From Acanthacorydalis orientalis (Eukaryota > Arthropoda > Insecta > Megaloptera > Corydalidae): a stretch of 64,000 nt of DNA. Below are positions 12,100-24,612 of the stretch, piece after piece. Made by a program: the position numbers and the translations under genes. The stretch covers positions 5,338,461 to 5,402,460 of the forward strand of contig CM068313.1 of NCBI GenBank assembly GCA_034766995.1. Direction: 5' to 3'. Within the stretch, counting starts at the first letter, position 1, and each line of letters begins with the position of its first letter. Under the pieces are notes generated by a model. It saw only the letters and a program-made list of their open reading frames with translations. It had not been told where the DNA came from and did not search any database.

Positions 12100-12830
12100 A
12101 ATTAGTCCCGAGGGAAAGGTATACCAAGTTTACCCATAATTATTATACGTATTAGATATACATACGTGTATTCAGGTTGTTATTGATTTTTGTATTAATA
12201 TTTTTTTTTCAATAGACTCTATAATTAAATACTTTGTTTGACATCTTTTACTGGATTAAAAATTATGAGAAATATTTGGAAACATTTTGTAACGATTGTA
12301 AGAACAGTTTTATTGCTAGAATGAAAATTATGTAAAAGTTTGAGTATTCGTTTTCTGGAAATAATAATTTGAAATATTGTTATGTTATAACTGAAATATA
12401 TATTTGATTACTTTTTTTAAACAAAAATATTTTTTTTGTATAGAATAAAATACAAATATATATTTTATGTTAAAAATGTTTTGTTTCACGATCTATAACA
12501 AAAGAGAGTATACGATTTCAGTGCAAAACTCATTAGAAATTTATACAAAATATTGTATTCACTGAATTTGTGCATGTAATTTATTAATTTCTGTTATTTG
12601 TTAAGGAGGAAGTGAGCGTTAGCAATCTGGGGAAGAATCTAAGTACTAACCTACCTCTAGCGAGCAGAGGGCCGATCCACCTAGTATTTATAAAAATATT
12701 TATTTTCTTATAAATTGGTAAGGTATGAAATTTCCTTGTTTACATTTTTTAGTGGCATATTTGGAATAAGATCACAATCAATCACAGCTCCAAATATAAA
12801 ACAAAAAATTTAGCTAGTTAGTAAATTATT
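12100..12830. other. AT-rich DNA with one GC-rich patch
   Basis: No gene found. A patch at 12604-12685 (GGAGGAAGTGAGCG, CTAGCGAGCAGAGGGCCG) is markedly richer in G and C and looks inserted, but I see no inverted repeats or target duplication that identify it. Confidence 0.4.
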
Positions 12831-12831
12831 G

Positions 12832-12833
<2 letters not shown>

Positions 12834-12906
<73 letters not shown>

Positions 12907-13031
12907 AAAAGAGTTATTGAGAATTATTAACAATATAATTTTGTTTAATCAACGTGTCATTAGACAAAGAAGTCATTTCAATTGAAACTAAAACAAATAT
13001 ACTGGAACTAAGTTTATTTTACAATCTGTGA

Positions 13032-13092
<61 letters not shown>
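12834..13092. repeat. Two long (AT)n tracts
   Basis: TA runs lie at about 12834-12901 and 13032-13092, separated by 130 bp of AT-rich unique DNA. Confidence 0.95.
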
Positions 13093-13095
<3 letters not shown>

Positions 13096-13109
13096 ACTGT
13101 AGAAGATCG

Positions 13110-13525
13110 GAAAAACAGTAACATCTTTTTAAATGACAACAAAACAGACTTCAAAGTTCAAACGCGAACAGTACCGCTCTCGAATGAGTACAACGGATGT
13201 TTGATGGGATGAGCTGGTGGTGGAGGACAAGCGAACCAAGTTCGGATTAAAAGAAAATACGGCACGACCTAGCGAGACACAGTTCCAGCAAGACACTAAA
13301 CAGGGGTAGTCGAGGTACGTGCTGCAGTAGTTTGGGCGAATGGCGCGTAAACGTGGGTCGGGAACTATGGGGTGGATGCCCTTACAATAGAATGATAAGA
13401 AAGACGAAATGGGGCGCGATGTGAAAGCGTTCAGTATGATTACAATAGGTATTTCGCGTTACCTACGTGAGATCAGGCTGAATAAAATACTTTGGCCGCG
13501 TAGTCTTCGTCGACTTCAAAATTAG
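13110..13525. other. GC-enriched island between (AT)n tracts
   Basis: About 400 bp of near-balanced composition contain words such as GAACCAAGTTCGG, ACGGCACGACCTAGCGAGAC and GGGTCGGGAACTATGGGG. No open frame above 60 codons is present. It could be regulatory DNA, non-coding RNA or short exons. Confidence 0.4.
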
Positions 13526-13739
13526 TGTAAGTGATTTATGCGAAGACATTTTATCAGAAACACAATGTAAACATTTAATTTTGTCGACACATTATTTTAT
13601 GTAGTCGATATTGTCTATTCAATACAATTCTTTTTTTTTCTCGGTGACGTTCTGTTTGTAGAAAAATGAACGTTGAAAAATTTAGTTGGTATGTCTTAAA
13701 CCGGCACCATACAGTTTAATATCAAAATGGTGTGGTAAC

Positions 13740-13741
<2 letters not shown>

Positions 13742-13822
<81 letters not shown>

Positions 13823-13895
13823 AAAAGTAAATTAATCTCTTTTTAAAAAAGTAATAAAACATGAAATTCAATGCGTTTTTCTTATCTACTGAATT

Positions 13896-13962
<67 letters not shown>
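13742..13962. repeat. Two very long (AT)n tracts
   Basis: TA runs of about 74 and 64 bp lie at 13742-13815 and 13898-13961, with 82 bp of AT-rich DNA between them. Confidence 0.95.
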
Positions 13963-13967
<5 letters not shown>

Positions 13968-14456
13968 AGTTTAATTTTAAGTTTAAATTTAATTTTAATG
14001 TAGTTTAATTAATGTTTAAAAATGTTAGTTTTCTAAAAATAATTTTCATTCTTTCACTGTCAGTTTTTTAAAAAAGAGTCAAAAATATAAATATGATTTA
14101 AAATGAATTGTTTCGTATCTGAAGGTTTAAAATAATCATTGTGAAAAATAATAATTTTTTTGATAAAATTGATTGTTTTTTAAAGAGTATGAATGTTAAT
14201 TTTTTAATAATTTTTTTATTAATATCAAAATGTTTCATCAAATATGTAAAGTCATAAACGTACATTGAACATATAAAAAAATCAGTTTATAAATATAGAG
14301 ATGTCTATTTAGTCTATAAATATAATTTTAAATGAAAAAACATATTAGTTTTTTGTTATACAGTTTCGTGCTGAGAGATTTATTTCATCTAAATTGAAAA
14401 GTTTTACAGTCATTATCTGTTTTCAGAAATTAATACTTTTTTATGTAAGAAACTAT

Positions 14457-14490
14457 TAGGTTGGTAGAAAAATAATTGCGTTATTTTTTT
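14457..14490 (+). mobile_element. Solo mariner terminal end
   Basis: TTAGGTTGGTAGAAAAATAATTGCG matches the terminal repeat of the deleted mariner family, but the sequence after it does not continue as mariner. It is a truncated relic. Confidence 0.6.
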
Positions 14491-14592
14491 CTCAATTCAT
14501 TATGATAGATACAGAGTTCAGACGAGAAAGCTTACACAGTTAGAACATAATATTATATATTCAGTATCATTTATAGTAATCATTCCTTGTAT

Positions 14593-14835
<243 letters not shown>

Positions 14836-14894
14836 AAGCGAGTAGTAGTTGTTTTAAAACATATGTTTAAGACATTTATGCACAAATAATTATA

Positions 14895-14941
<47 letters not shown>

Positions 14942-14999
14942 TTGTGCGTGCACATATAAATTCAAAGAACACTTGTTATTTCTTCAGATGTTATCACAA

Positions 15000-15321
15000 G
15001 AAAACTAACAAACCGTTTCAAAACACTCGCCTACAGATTTGTTTAGTGAATGTGCACTGAACTAATACAGAACATACATTCTACGCGAATGTATGTTTTC
15101 ATAACGTTAGAATTCGATTCTTGTACCTGGTAAATTCAATGAATATATAATACAATATGATTTTCATTCTATGGATAATGCCTGTAAGAGGGAAGTAAAT
15201 ACTTTATCCCTTCATTCATTCATATTAACGTAAAACCTTACGAAAAGATCACCTCTGCTGGATTATTTCCAAGGTAAAATTCTATATTCGGATATTCGTT
15301 GTTATATTTTATTTTTGTTAC

Positions 15322-15359
<38 letters not shown>

Positions 15360-15855
15360 GGTGTTAAAAGTGTGATTATTGAATTTTCACGTTTAAATTT
15401 ACACCTCAGTTTTAATTTCGTTCACAATGCTGTCAACATGTGAGTCAAAATACACAGTATGAGTCATCATCAATATTAAAATCACCCTACGATTATTTAG
15501 TGAAAAAAAGTGTGTACATTGCTCTTTATGACTGCTAGTTCACATTCACCCAAAAATTAATTAGTACTGTAGTTGTATGTAACAATGAGGAAATTTGCAA
15601 ATGCGTACGGCTGTATGGAAATAACAAAATAGAACCGTGTTATATTTTTTTATTGAAACATTGAAAAAATGATGAGATTTTTACAATAAAATATTATTAG
15701 TTCATTTTTGATTTTTTAAATTTGCTGAAGTTTTATTGATTTTATTATTATCTTCTTTTGAATCGTACAGAGAAAAATCAGTATTTAGATAATTAATTGA
15801 TGGCATATGTTATGAAAAAAATTGTCATAAACTTGCATAAAATTGTCAATACTGT
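15000..15855. other. AT-rich DNA, nothing recognised
   Basis: No gene or repeat is supported apart from a 30-bp (AT)n tract at about 15325-15354. A near-palindrome built on ACATACATTC..GAATGTATGT occurs at 15072-15095. Confidence 0.5.
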
Positions 15856-15859
15856 TTGT

Positions 15860-16600
15860 TAAAAATTTAATTAAAAATGTTTAATTAATTAATAATCGAT
15901 TATTTGAAGGAAAAATAGACATTTTCAATAATATCTTTCTGTATTACTTAAAAAAATTATTTTTATACCCCATAATTGTTTTAATTCAAATATGAATTTT
16001 TTCTTCAAAATTAAAAATAGACAATATCGAATGAATTACATTTTCATTTAATAATTTAAGCATGTGGTCAGTCTATAAGCATTAATCGGTATATTTAATA
16101 TAAGTTTTTTTTGATTGAATAAATTCTTGTAGGCATACAAATTAATTACAAATATTAATGAGTTAAAAATTGTATATTCGTGGCTATTCTTAATTTTATG
16201 TAAATACTAACATTTATTCAGCAATAAAAACTTAGTAATTAAATTCTATGCAAAAAAACTTAATTTTTTGACAATTTTTCTATATTATAGTTCCATTTTT
16301 TTCACTCTATATCGATTATATGAAATAAAAATATTCATTTTTAACAACTGTTTCCTTGAATTGTTATAAATTTAACATTTTATATTATAGAATATATTTG
16401 TTTCAATTTTTAAATTTTCGACAAGCCTTAAAAATCAAAAATACAAAAGCATTCTACTAAGTATATTATTATTCTATAACTAAAAATATATTCAGTTTAT
16501 AAACGTTGATTTAAATTGAAAATATAAGGTTGAATATTTATAATATTTCTCAATACGATATCAGTAGATTTTTTAATATTAATTGAAAAACCAAATGTTG
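15860..16600 (+). repeat. Diverged satellite relatives (two partial units)
   Basis: Segments matching the 522-bp satellite occur in the same order: CGATTATTTGAAGGAAAAAT at about 15896, a TTTTTTCTTCAAAATTAAAA segment, then GTCAGTCTATAAGCATTAAT, then a second CGATTATATGAAATAAAAAT at about 16314. The spacing of about 417 bp implies roughly 100 bp lost from one unit. These are dispersed or stranded satellite units about 5 kb from the main array. Confidence 0.65.
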
Positions 16601-16859
16601 TTAAATAATAATTATTTTTTTAATTGGTTACTTTTTAATTTTATGTAAAATTTTATTTCGTGATTTTAAATGAGAAATTATTTTTTTAAAAAAAATATTA
16701 TCTTAGTGCTAAAATATTCATAATTCGCAATTATTTTTTAAACGACATCCCTTGTTGTGTACATGATATTTTTGCTATTGAAAAATGGTACAAAAATAAT
16801 AGTTTTTAATCAATACAGCATTGTATCAGTTAACAAACGGTATAAATTCGAATTTTACG

Positions 16860-17135
16860 ATCGTTCGAACGTATCTCGCATACAAATAAATCACACATAT
16901 GACGTGCAATCCTTTGATGGGGTGAAGTTGCGACCCTCCGAATAACCAACAGTGTCCCGGTCGGTGTTGTCGAGTGCCCTCCAGTTAGGTCTAGTACTTT
17001 TAGCAGCAGCACTCGGCGAACCGGCCGAAATGAAATGCTCTGGCGACGCGAATCGTTTCATAAAGAATCGGTTTAATTGCCTGGGCAACGTATCCCACTT
17101 GTGCGATACTACGCTCACAGCGACGCTGTTCATCC
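16860..17135. other. GC-enriched island
   Basis: The CpG-bearing stretch runs from GATCGTTCGAACG to ACAGCGACGCTG, in sharp contrast to the flanks. It holds the candidate coding segment called at 16952. Confidence 0.5.
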
Positions 17136-17182
17136 GAAACTATTTGTTATATTATTTTCTTAAGACTTTAGATATGCAGTGA
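16952..17182 (+). CDS. Candidate coding exon, secreted-type N terminus (unrecognised)
   Basis: This open frame encodes about 76 residues. It reads SVLSSALQLGLVLLAAALG near the start, a hydrophobic stretch like a signal peptide with an ALG-EPA cleavage-like site, then four cysteines and an NVS glycosylation sequon. There is no ATG at the beginning: the frame opens at a GTG just after CAACAG, so it would have to be an internal exon with an upstream start. A GT that could be a donor follows GGGCAAC. I do not recognise a family. It may equally be chance, because the GC island also has open frames on the other strand. Confidence 0.25.
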   Translation: MSRSVLSSALQLGLVLLAAALGEPAEMKCSGDANRFIKNRFNCLGNVSHLCDTTLTATLFIRNYLLYYFLKTLDMQ

Positions 17183-17184
17183 AA

Positions 17185-17955
17185 CTCGATATGCTCGTTA
17201 GTAGTTTTCGATAGACGTGGAATATTTCAAAAGGGAATACACAATTTATTCGTATTTCTATTCTAATCTCATAAGATGTTCTTTTCTGAACAAAAATCTC
17301 CATTAAGTGTAAATAACTAGAATCGTCCATTTCAATTTTGAAATATTATCAGAAAAGTCCAAACAAAAAAAACCTAAAAAGCTTCAATTCCATATTGAAA
17401 AAATGAAAATTGATAATTATTATGTATTTTCATTTTAAATTTTTATCATACATTGAATACCTGTACAGTATTGGAAAAATATTGATAGGGTTAAACAGAT
17501 TTTTCTTTGTTTTCATATTGAACAATTTAACGTATACATTTTCTGTACAGTAATCGATAAATTCGTGCGATTTGGTCGAACGGGTTTTTAAAAGTTCATA
17601 AATCAAAGAATTCAATAGGAATTCACATTATATCTAACAGTTGCACCCTCGTACAGGTATAATTACACAACCCCGTACACGCACGTATACGAGACGCGGT
17701 TACATGGTTTTGTATTATTTTGTTTTGGCATAAAGTCCGATTACAGGTATAAAAACTGTTCGACAAAGGTACGTAACAAGAGTATTATAAAATATCATGG
17801 CCATTATAATACTGTAAAGCGATTACCAGTACGTTTCTCTGAAGTTTACAATATGAATTTATGATACACACACACGCATGTATATATATACAGAGAGAGA
17901 GAGAGAAACAAATTGTATTTTTAAAATAGTTTTCCACTCTCAAATATTCTCAATC
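17185..17955. other. AT-rich DNA, nothing recognised
   Basis: Stop-dense unique DNA with a slightly GC-enriched stretch at 17640-17800 (GTACACGCACGTATACGAGACGCGG) and a short GA run at about 17891. Confidence 0.5.
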
Positions 17956-17959
17956 ATAT

Positions 17960-18440
17960 TTAAGGGGTTACACCTACCTATAACTTTGAAAAGAACGATT
18001 TTTTTGCATTTTATAAAAGTTTAATGTCTTAAAATTTTTCCTCCAAATTTTATATTGATATATGTAAAATTGAAAGAGTAATAGTTTTTCGAAAATCGAA
18101 ATCAAAAACAATTTTATTGTGATGAATTTGCTAATTCAACGCCGCAATTCTGTGCGTTGGATGTAAATGGGAGGTTTGGTCCGAGATCTTAGCTCAGGGC
18201 TTTTGAGCTAGTTTTGAGAGGAGAGTATTTTTCATAGAAGTGGCTATAGTTGGTGTTTTGAAGTTTGGAATCCGGAAAAATGTTTCAAAAAATTGAAAGA
18301 AAAATTATAATTCTTCTTAAAGTACTTAATTAACTGCAGCAATATCATACTAGTGACTTTAAAAGCGTTTGTCTCGAAACACTGTTTTCAAAGATAGTGT
18401 TCTGTATATTTCCAGAACATACCTATGGAGAATTTTCAAA
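17960..18440. repeat. Candidate transposon fragment beginning TTAAGGGGTTACACC
   Basis: The segment starts at a TTAA followed by GGGGTTACACCTACC and is less AT-rich than its flanks to about 18440. The TTAA plus G-run start resembles the ends of TTAA-inserting DNA transposons. No matching right end was found, so this is at most a one-ended relic. Confidence 0.3.
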
Positions 18441-18769
18441 AAATATGCTGAAAGACGTTATTAATCGAATAGAATTTTTATTTTTTTTTAAAAAAAAATA
18501 ATATGTATGTAAAAAGTTGTTGACTAAAAATTCTGAAAGTTAATTCGTTCTTTAAGGAGTGAATTGTTTAATTTTATGTTTTTATATGTGTGATTCCGTT
18601 AACAAGTTGTGTTCACGTTCATGGTGACAATTTTGAGCACCTGTTATGATTGTGGGAGTCAAACATGTCTCATAGCCATCACCTTATATCTATATAATTT
18701 TAATAATAAAGCTTTTACCTATATATTTTTTTACATTGAAGTCTGTATACATTTTTGGACTCCTCTGTA

Positions 18770-18860
18770 TATGTATATATATATATATACATATGTGTGT
18801 GTGTGTGTGTGTGTGTGAATATACATATATATATATATATATATATACACACAAATATGT
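18770..18860. repeat. (AT)n-(GT)n-(AT)n compound microsatellite
   Basis: A TA run, then GTGTGTGTGTGTGTGTGTGTG, then a second TA run and ACACAC. All open frames across it are artefacts. Confidence 0.95.
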
Positions 18861-19331
18861 ATTTTTTTCTACTTTCAAGTCAAAAAGACAAATACACAAA
18901 CCCTCAAAAATAGTATCTTACACTGCAAGTAACGATTTACACAAAATGTCTGTTAAGAAAAACGTTGTATAACGAGTAGCCTGAGCCACACACATGTCGA
19001 TTTGTTGAAACACGTATCTGTCAATATAAATCTTGTATGAATAAACCGAATCCATCATAGGATATGAGAAAAAAAACTAAACGAAAAAAATAAAAGTGAT
19101 ATTTTTCATTAGTTCAAATAGTACATGACGTGTGTTGAAAAGACATCGTTCGACAGTGATGATTTCATATTTATTTTACTAAATGGAATGTTAATTTTAC
19201 CCTCAGACGTATTGTAAACATTAGAAAAAAAGATGAACTCGACTTGTAGGGTGTATTTGTTTTTAAATGTAGTTAAATATTTTTTACATGTTTTTTTAAC
19301 ATTCCCACGACAGTCAAATGGTAAATACAAG

Positions 19332-19335
<4 letters not shown>

Positions 19336-19404
<69 letters not shown>
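19336..19404. repeat. (AT)n microsatellite
   Basis: An uninterrupted TA run of nearly 70 bp. Confidence 0.95.
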
Positions 19405-19405
<1 letters not shown>

Positions 19406-19527
19406 GGTGGCTCACAGTGAAACTGGGATATTTCCAACAAGAATTTTTAATGGTAAAATAATTGATGTAATAAAACTGGGATGAAAAAAGAATGCAATTT
19501 TTAGTTAGTTTATTTATTAATCTGATA

Positions 19528-19772
19528 GGAAAATAATTGTGGTGTTTGTTTTCTGAATTCTAACCTTAATTTTTTTCAATGAAACTTTCATTTCATCGTA
19601 TTCATGTTAATATCATTTTAAAGTACATTTTTCAATCTATATTTTGTTAACATTGACTTTGGTTTCATTATTAATTTTGCTTCAAATTGGGTTATTGAAT
19701 TAAAGAATGAAAAGAAGCAAATAAGAGCAATTTTTTGTACGAGTTCCAAACGAGTTGTAAAGCAGCAGAAAC
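19528..19772 (+). mobile_element. Mariner 5' fragment with transposase start
   Basis: After a damaged end (GATAGGAAAATAATTGTGG) the family's 5' region continues into KEQIRAIFCTSSKRVVKQQK-like codons from about 19708. It stops abruptly after AAAGCAGCAGAAACTG, losing everything downstream. Confidence 0.8.
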
Positions 19773-20035
19773 TGATTTTTTTTCACATAATCTTCTGAAT
19801 ATTTTTATATGATTTTCTAGATATTTTCTATGGATGTATTTTTGTAATTCGATAGACGACATAGTGCTCGTCTGTTTCCCTGAACAGTTTTCTTTAATTC
19901 TCACATTTTTATTTTTCTATTGTTTTGTAGATCTATACATTCTCTATAATGTTGTGTACATTTGAATAAATTTTGACAACTATTTTTTATATTTCTCAAA
20001 TAGATTTTTCTATCTTAAAGATATTTAATTACTAG

Positions 20036-20072
20036 AGGGCTTCACCCCCAACTCTTGCGCTCGCCCATTTAT
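20036..20072. other. Short GC-rich insertion-like patch
   Basis: GAGGGCTTCACCCCCAACTC followed by TTGCGCTCGCCC is an isolated GC-rich stretch in AT-rich DNA. It resembles the start of the GC-rich segment at 26865, but the match is short. Confidence 0.25.
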
Positions 20073-20174
20073 TAATTTACGCATCTACATTTAATCGAAT
20101 GAAATAATAAATATATTTTTTAAAACACATTTATGTCTATATAATCATTCTCGTAAATATATTGCAACACCTTG

Positions 20175-20176
<2 letters not shown>

Positions 20177-20205
<29 letters not shown>
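20177..20205. repeat. (AT)n microsatellite
   Basis: A TA run of about 29 bp. Confidence 0.9.
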
Positions 20206-20208
<3 letters not shown>

Positions 20209-20371
20209 GTTAGTATATTTGTAACATGTTAGTATATTTATATAATCATTATAGCAGGCAGATTGCAACGTGTTATTTTATATATGAGATAAACATATTT
20301 AGGTACCATAAAAACCTAGACGTCATAAATAAATTAGTCGACGTCATTGAATATTTGAGGATAATTTTGAT

Positions 20372-20374
<3 letters not shown>

Positions 20375-20425
<51 letters not shown>
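20375..20425. repeat. (AT)n microsatellite
   Basis: A TA run of about 50 bp. Confidence 0.95.
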
Positions 20426-20431
<6 letters not shown>

Positions 20432-20847
20432 GAAAGATATGAAGATATATTTTCACATCTCAATCGACTTTTGATCAGCTGATATTTCCATGTTTCAAAA
20501 AAATCGACTTACTTCAATATTTTCACAATATAAAATATAAGAAAGGAATAAGAAATCGAATCTAGTGATTTTCCAGTAATTTTTCTATAGCACTATGAAA
20601 TTAATTAAGACAAAACTGAAATTCATGTAAGTGTATCAGTCTCATTGTGACATTGATTTTTGATTCATTTTGTTTATTATTTCTTTTATTATTATAAATT
20701 AATTACATTTTTCTCTCTTGTAATCAGAAAATATATTGAATTAGCTAAATAAAAATAATATTATTTTTTTATTACAGTTTTATTAGATCAATTAATTTAA
20801 GATTAAAAATTCTTGTTGGAAGTGTCCCAGTTTAACTGTTATTCACA

Positions 20848-20849
<2 letters not shown>

Positions 20850-20915
<66 letters not shown>
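20850..20915. repeat. (AT)n microsatellite
   Basis: A TA run of about 65 bp. Confidence 0.95.
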
Positions 20916-20921
<6 letters not shown>

Positions 20922-20939
20922 ATAAGAGTGTGATTATAT

Positions 20940-21950
20940 TTTATGTTAGAATATGTACAAGACTCCTTACACGGACTCATTTTATTAATCCATGCAGTAC
21001 ACATAATACAGTTCACTAATTAAAAGGTTATATAAATAAAAAAAAATGTAATTGATGCAATAAGTATAACATATGTTGACTCCATTTAGGAAAGGGTTAA
21101 CTATGCATATACGTAAAAATTAATTTAACAAAATTACAACAGTAAAACGCACGTGTGAACTGTTTATATACAGTCCATATATTTGGTCCTTTGCGTACAC
21201 GTTCGTATTTTGTATATACGAGGACGTGTATGCACATCCGCACACATGCTAGAATCAATGTATGTGTGTGAAGTCAGTCGTATTTAAATTCTAATTCGCT
21301 GCAACTTGAAAATTGCTTTTCGAGAAATAATTTTCCATTTCCGTCCGATGCATCATGCATATGCAATTGTGCCACTCAACAGGCGCGCATGCTGTATATT
21401 TTCGTCGTTTGCAGGGCGAGACTGACGATAGAAAACTAATCACATTTTTAATATAAAATCGATGTTTGTAAATATGTTGTTAATTGCAATAACTGTATTA
21501 AAGTAGTTTCATAATTGTATTTTTCGTGAATTGGTATAGAGAAATAATTTAAATTTGCTTTTAAAAATTAATTCTTGTTTAATCTCATTAACTACAAACA
21601 AGTGTTCTGATCAAAACTGATAATAAATGATTCTTTTTGTTTCTTATAAATATTTAGTTGGTAATTTAAAAAATCTCAAGTTGACAATTTTAAAGAAAAT
21701 TTCAGCCTTTAAATTGCCGAACTGAAGATTTTATTTTAGAAAAAAAAAGAAATTTTGAACATTTAACGAAAATTTAATTACTTATGTAAAATTTTTAATA
21801 AAGAGAGTTATATTTTCCAGGAATCATTTTTCATTCCTCTCTGCTTTAAAGAGAAACACGTTTATTTGTCCATTTTAAATATGAAGAATATTATTTTGCA
21901 ACTTTTAAAAAAAGTATCAGAGATCTGATATCTGATTATCAAATCGGGAT
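20940..21950. other. AT-rich DNA with GC-enriched stretch
   Basis: No gene was found. The part from 21160 to 21420 has more CpG (CGAGGACGTGTATGC, GGCGCGCATGC, TTTCGTCGTTTGCAGGGCGAG) and a palindromic GATGCATCATGCATATGC. The rest is AT-rich. Confidence 0.4.
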
Positions 21951-21954
21951 CACA

Positions 21955-22015
21955 AATGGAAAAGTGTAAATGAATTTGAAGGTCATAAACGGTAATTATT
22001 TTCTACCAACCTAAT
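21955..22015 (+). mobile_element. Mariner 3' end fragment
   Basis: GAATTTGAAGGTCATAAACG leads to the terminal repeat TTATTTTCTACCAACCTAAT. Only the last 60 or so bases of the element remain. Confidence 0.75.
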
Positions 22016-22379
22016 ACTTTATTAAAAAATCTAGATAAATAAATATATTTCCGGTAAATGATCAAAATATTCTCTTCTTCTGAAATACAATCTTTAGTTC
22101 AACATTTCAAGGACTGAAATGTTCTCAACTTTTTTTTGTTTTGCTTCTCTGACTCTGAGTATAAATTTATAGAAATTCTACACATTGTATCCAGTTGAGA
22201 TTTGTTTCTCTTCCACTCAGGATGAAATCTTACATAGAGGTTCATGAATTAAGTAGCTTAATTCTTTAGTTATTACACGCCACTATAGTGGTTTTCCTCT
22301 AAACCATGTTTTGGGATGAAATGAGACCATAGTGTCTCCCTACTATAGATGCAATGAAAAATGTAGTGAAAAACTGATT

Positions 22380-22552
22380 TCAGGTAGAACTGTGCGTACA
22401 ATACCGCAGCTCCACATCCAGCTCAACCAAAAATAGTCTCAGGTTTTGTAGGTCAGTATTTTTGCTCAGAGCCTGAACATTTTTTATAAATTCCCACGAA
22501 AGCCATTTCTTGCAGTCCATCATGTCCATAAAAGTATCCTCTTGTATATATT

Positions 22553-22560
<8 letters not shown>
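22380..22560 (-). pseudogene. Possible coding remnant (unrecognised)
   Basis: The minus strand reads DTFMDMMDCKKWLSWEFIKN and onward through QALSKNTDLQNLRLFLVELD to a stop at 22380. The composition is more protein-like than neighbouring frames, but its upstream end runs into a (TA)n/(GA)n microsatellite and there is no start. It could be an exon or a transposase fragment. I do not recognise the family. Confidence 0.25.
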
Positions 22561-22602
<42 letters not shown>

Positions 22603-22616
22603 ACGAGAGAGAGAAA
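22550..22616. repeat. (TA)n-(GA)n compound microsatellite
   Basis: A TA run, then GAGAGAGAGAGAGAGAGAGA, then an imperfect GA tail. Confidence 0.95.
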
Positions 22617-22743
22617 GATGGTATCAAAAATCATGACAGTATTTTAAAATCCATTAATTAATTTTAGACTCATAATTAAAAGTTTTTTCTGAAACAATTA
22701 ATATCTTCATTTAATGCTTTTAAGATTAGAATATTAAAATACA

Positions 22744-22793
22744 GAAAATATAGACTTGTATGTACCTTAAGAAATACACAAGTCTATATTTTC
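22744..22793. repeat. Perfect 16-bp hairpin
   Basis: The arms GAAAATATAGACTTGT (22744-22759) and ACAAGTCTATATTTTC (22778-22793) surround an 18-base loop. An R1 core begins immediately after it. It is too short for a typical microRNA precursor and may be a transposon end or a template-switch product. Confidence 0.8.
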
Positions 22794-22798
22794 AACAC

Positions 22799-22860
22799 CC
22801 TGAAGTTGATGGATTTTCCATAGAAATGTTCTGATCGAGAATTATAACGATAAATAATCG
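22799..22860 (+). repeat. R1 dispersed repeat copy
   Basis: CCTGAAGTTGATGGATTTTC, then CATAGAAATG and a diverged downstream half ending in GATAAATAATCG. Confidence 0.45.
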
Positions 22861-22869
22861 ATTCGTGTA

Positions 22870-24570
22870 CATTTTGATTTAATAATTTTTTATATCGTTT
22901 GTGTGGAATGAAAATTCATTCTTTGAAGTAAACTTAGCTACAGTACTAGAAAAATATAATTTTATTGAATGAATATCATATTAATGAAACCATTATTTTT
23001 ATTTTAAAGATTAATTTTCAGTCATTTTGGCGTAACAAACAAATATTAGACAATAATTCTCACCGAGTCGTCCTTTATAATTGTAATAAGATAGATAGTT
23101 GAATAAAAATGATTTTTTCATTATTTATTTTGTACATAAAGACTGCATAAAGTCCGTACTCATATCATTGTAGAAGAATGAGCAAAAGATCAAAAATATT
23201 CTTCCAGGATAAAACCCACAATTTCATTAAGCATAGAAAATTAATTGGATAGAAATTAGAAGATGTTCTATAAAAAAATGACCTTAATAAAAATCCTGTA
23301 TGTAGAATAAAAATGTTGTAACTTTTAAATGTTAATTTTTACACTAGTTTAATATTAAGTTTCTGAAAATAATAAATTTACATACATTTTATTTTAGTTA
23401 AAATACCTGAATCACAAAATGTTAATGCTAATCAAATATTGAAATTATTCGATGTGAATTTCTAGATATGAAAAATTAAATTTCGTACTGTTAATTTATG
23501 ACAATTATTGGATATGTATTATAAGAATATACTACTGAAACTTTTTCTAAACGAATATTACTGTTAAGGAAAAAAAGCACGCCACGCGCCTGTTCAAAGA
23601 AAAGAATTGAAAGTATTCTGCCCTTAGTTTGTAGTGAACCTACTCGACGATGCAATTAAACAGTGATTAGAAAATGATTTCATATGCAGTTTATTGAGAT
23701 CGCAGCCTGCACCCAGGGGCTCTTCACATAGGTCGAACAGAGTACCGGTTGTAATGAGTCGTTCGTCTACGACTGTGTATGCACAGATTGGATGGAGGGT
23801 TGCATGGAACAATTATCATTCATCTGACAATGTATTTTTGTAATATAAAGTTAAGATGATCGATGTTATTTAGTTAGTCGTCTTGCAAATGAATAGTTAT
23901 ATTTTAACCCCAATTGAGAACTCGTTTCAAGTGTTAAATTAACTGAAATCACTTATACATATAAGAGAAAAAAAGAGAAAATAATGACTTTCATACCTAA
24001 ATACCCTGAATATATTTTCAACACAAAAACGAAAAATATTTATGTAACATCAAACATATTAATCCACAAAAAAACGACTATAAAATAATATATTATTTAT
24101 GCATAAACTGCATTTTATCTTTTGCAAATGCGACCGAAACCGTAAATCGGTAATAAGCCATAAAAAATATATATATGCAAATTTTAATTCTGCACACTCT
24201 CTATATTTATGTGTAGATAATTAATTTTTAGTTCAGTTATCATTACTACATTGAAATATGAATTTGTAATTGAAGTTTTATCGAAAACGAGATAAAAGAC
24301 TCAGTCGAAAGTTTATTTGCAATTTATTACCGACAGGTAATAAAAAGTGGATGTAATTTATATGTTTTTTTTAACTATAAATCACTGAGAGATACTGGAA
24401 TCGAATGTGCAACAAATTTATCGGATTTTGTAAAGTATGTTATTCTCATTAATTATTTTGTTGTTAATAATGTGTATATGTTTATTGTAAGCTCAAATGG
24501 AATATATTTTTGGGAATTGTGATCGAGAATTCGAATAAAATTGTAAATTTATTTATGTCTCTCTCTCTCT
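22870..24570. other. AT-rich DNA, no supported gene
   Basis: Stop-dense sequence. The patch at 23690-23810 (CGCAGCCTGCACCCAGGGGC, CGACGATGCAA nearby) is less AT-rich and carries a 62-codon minus-strand frame from an ATG at 23812 with no recognised motif; I do not call it a gene. A small CT run and (AT)n lie at 24558-24606. Confidence 0.4.
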
Positions 24571-24612
<42 letters not shown>

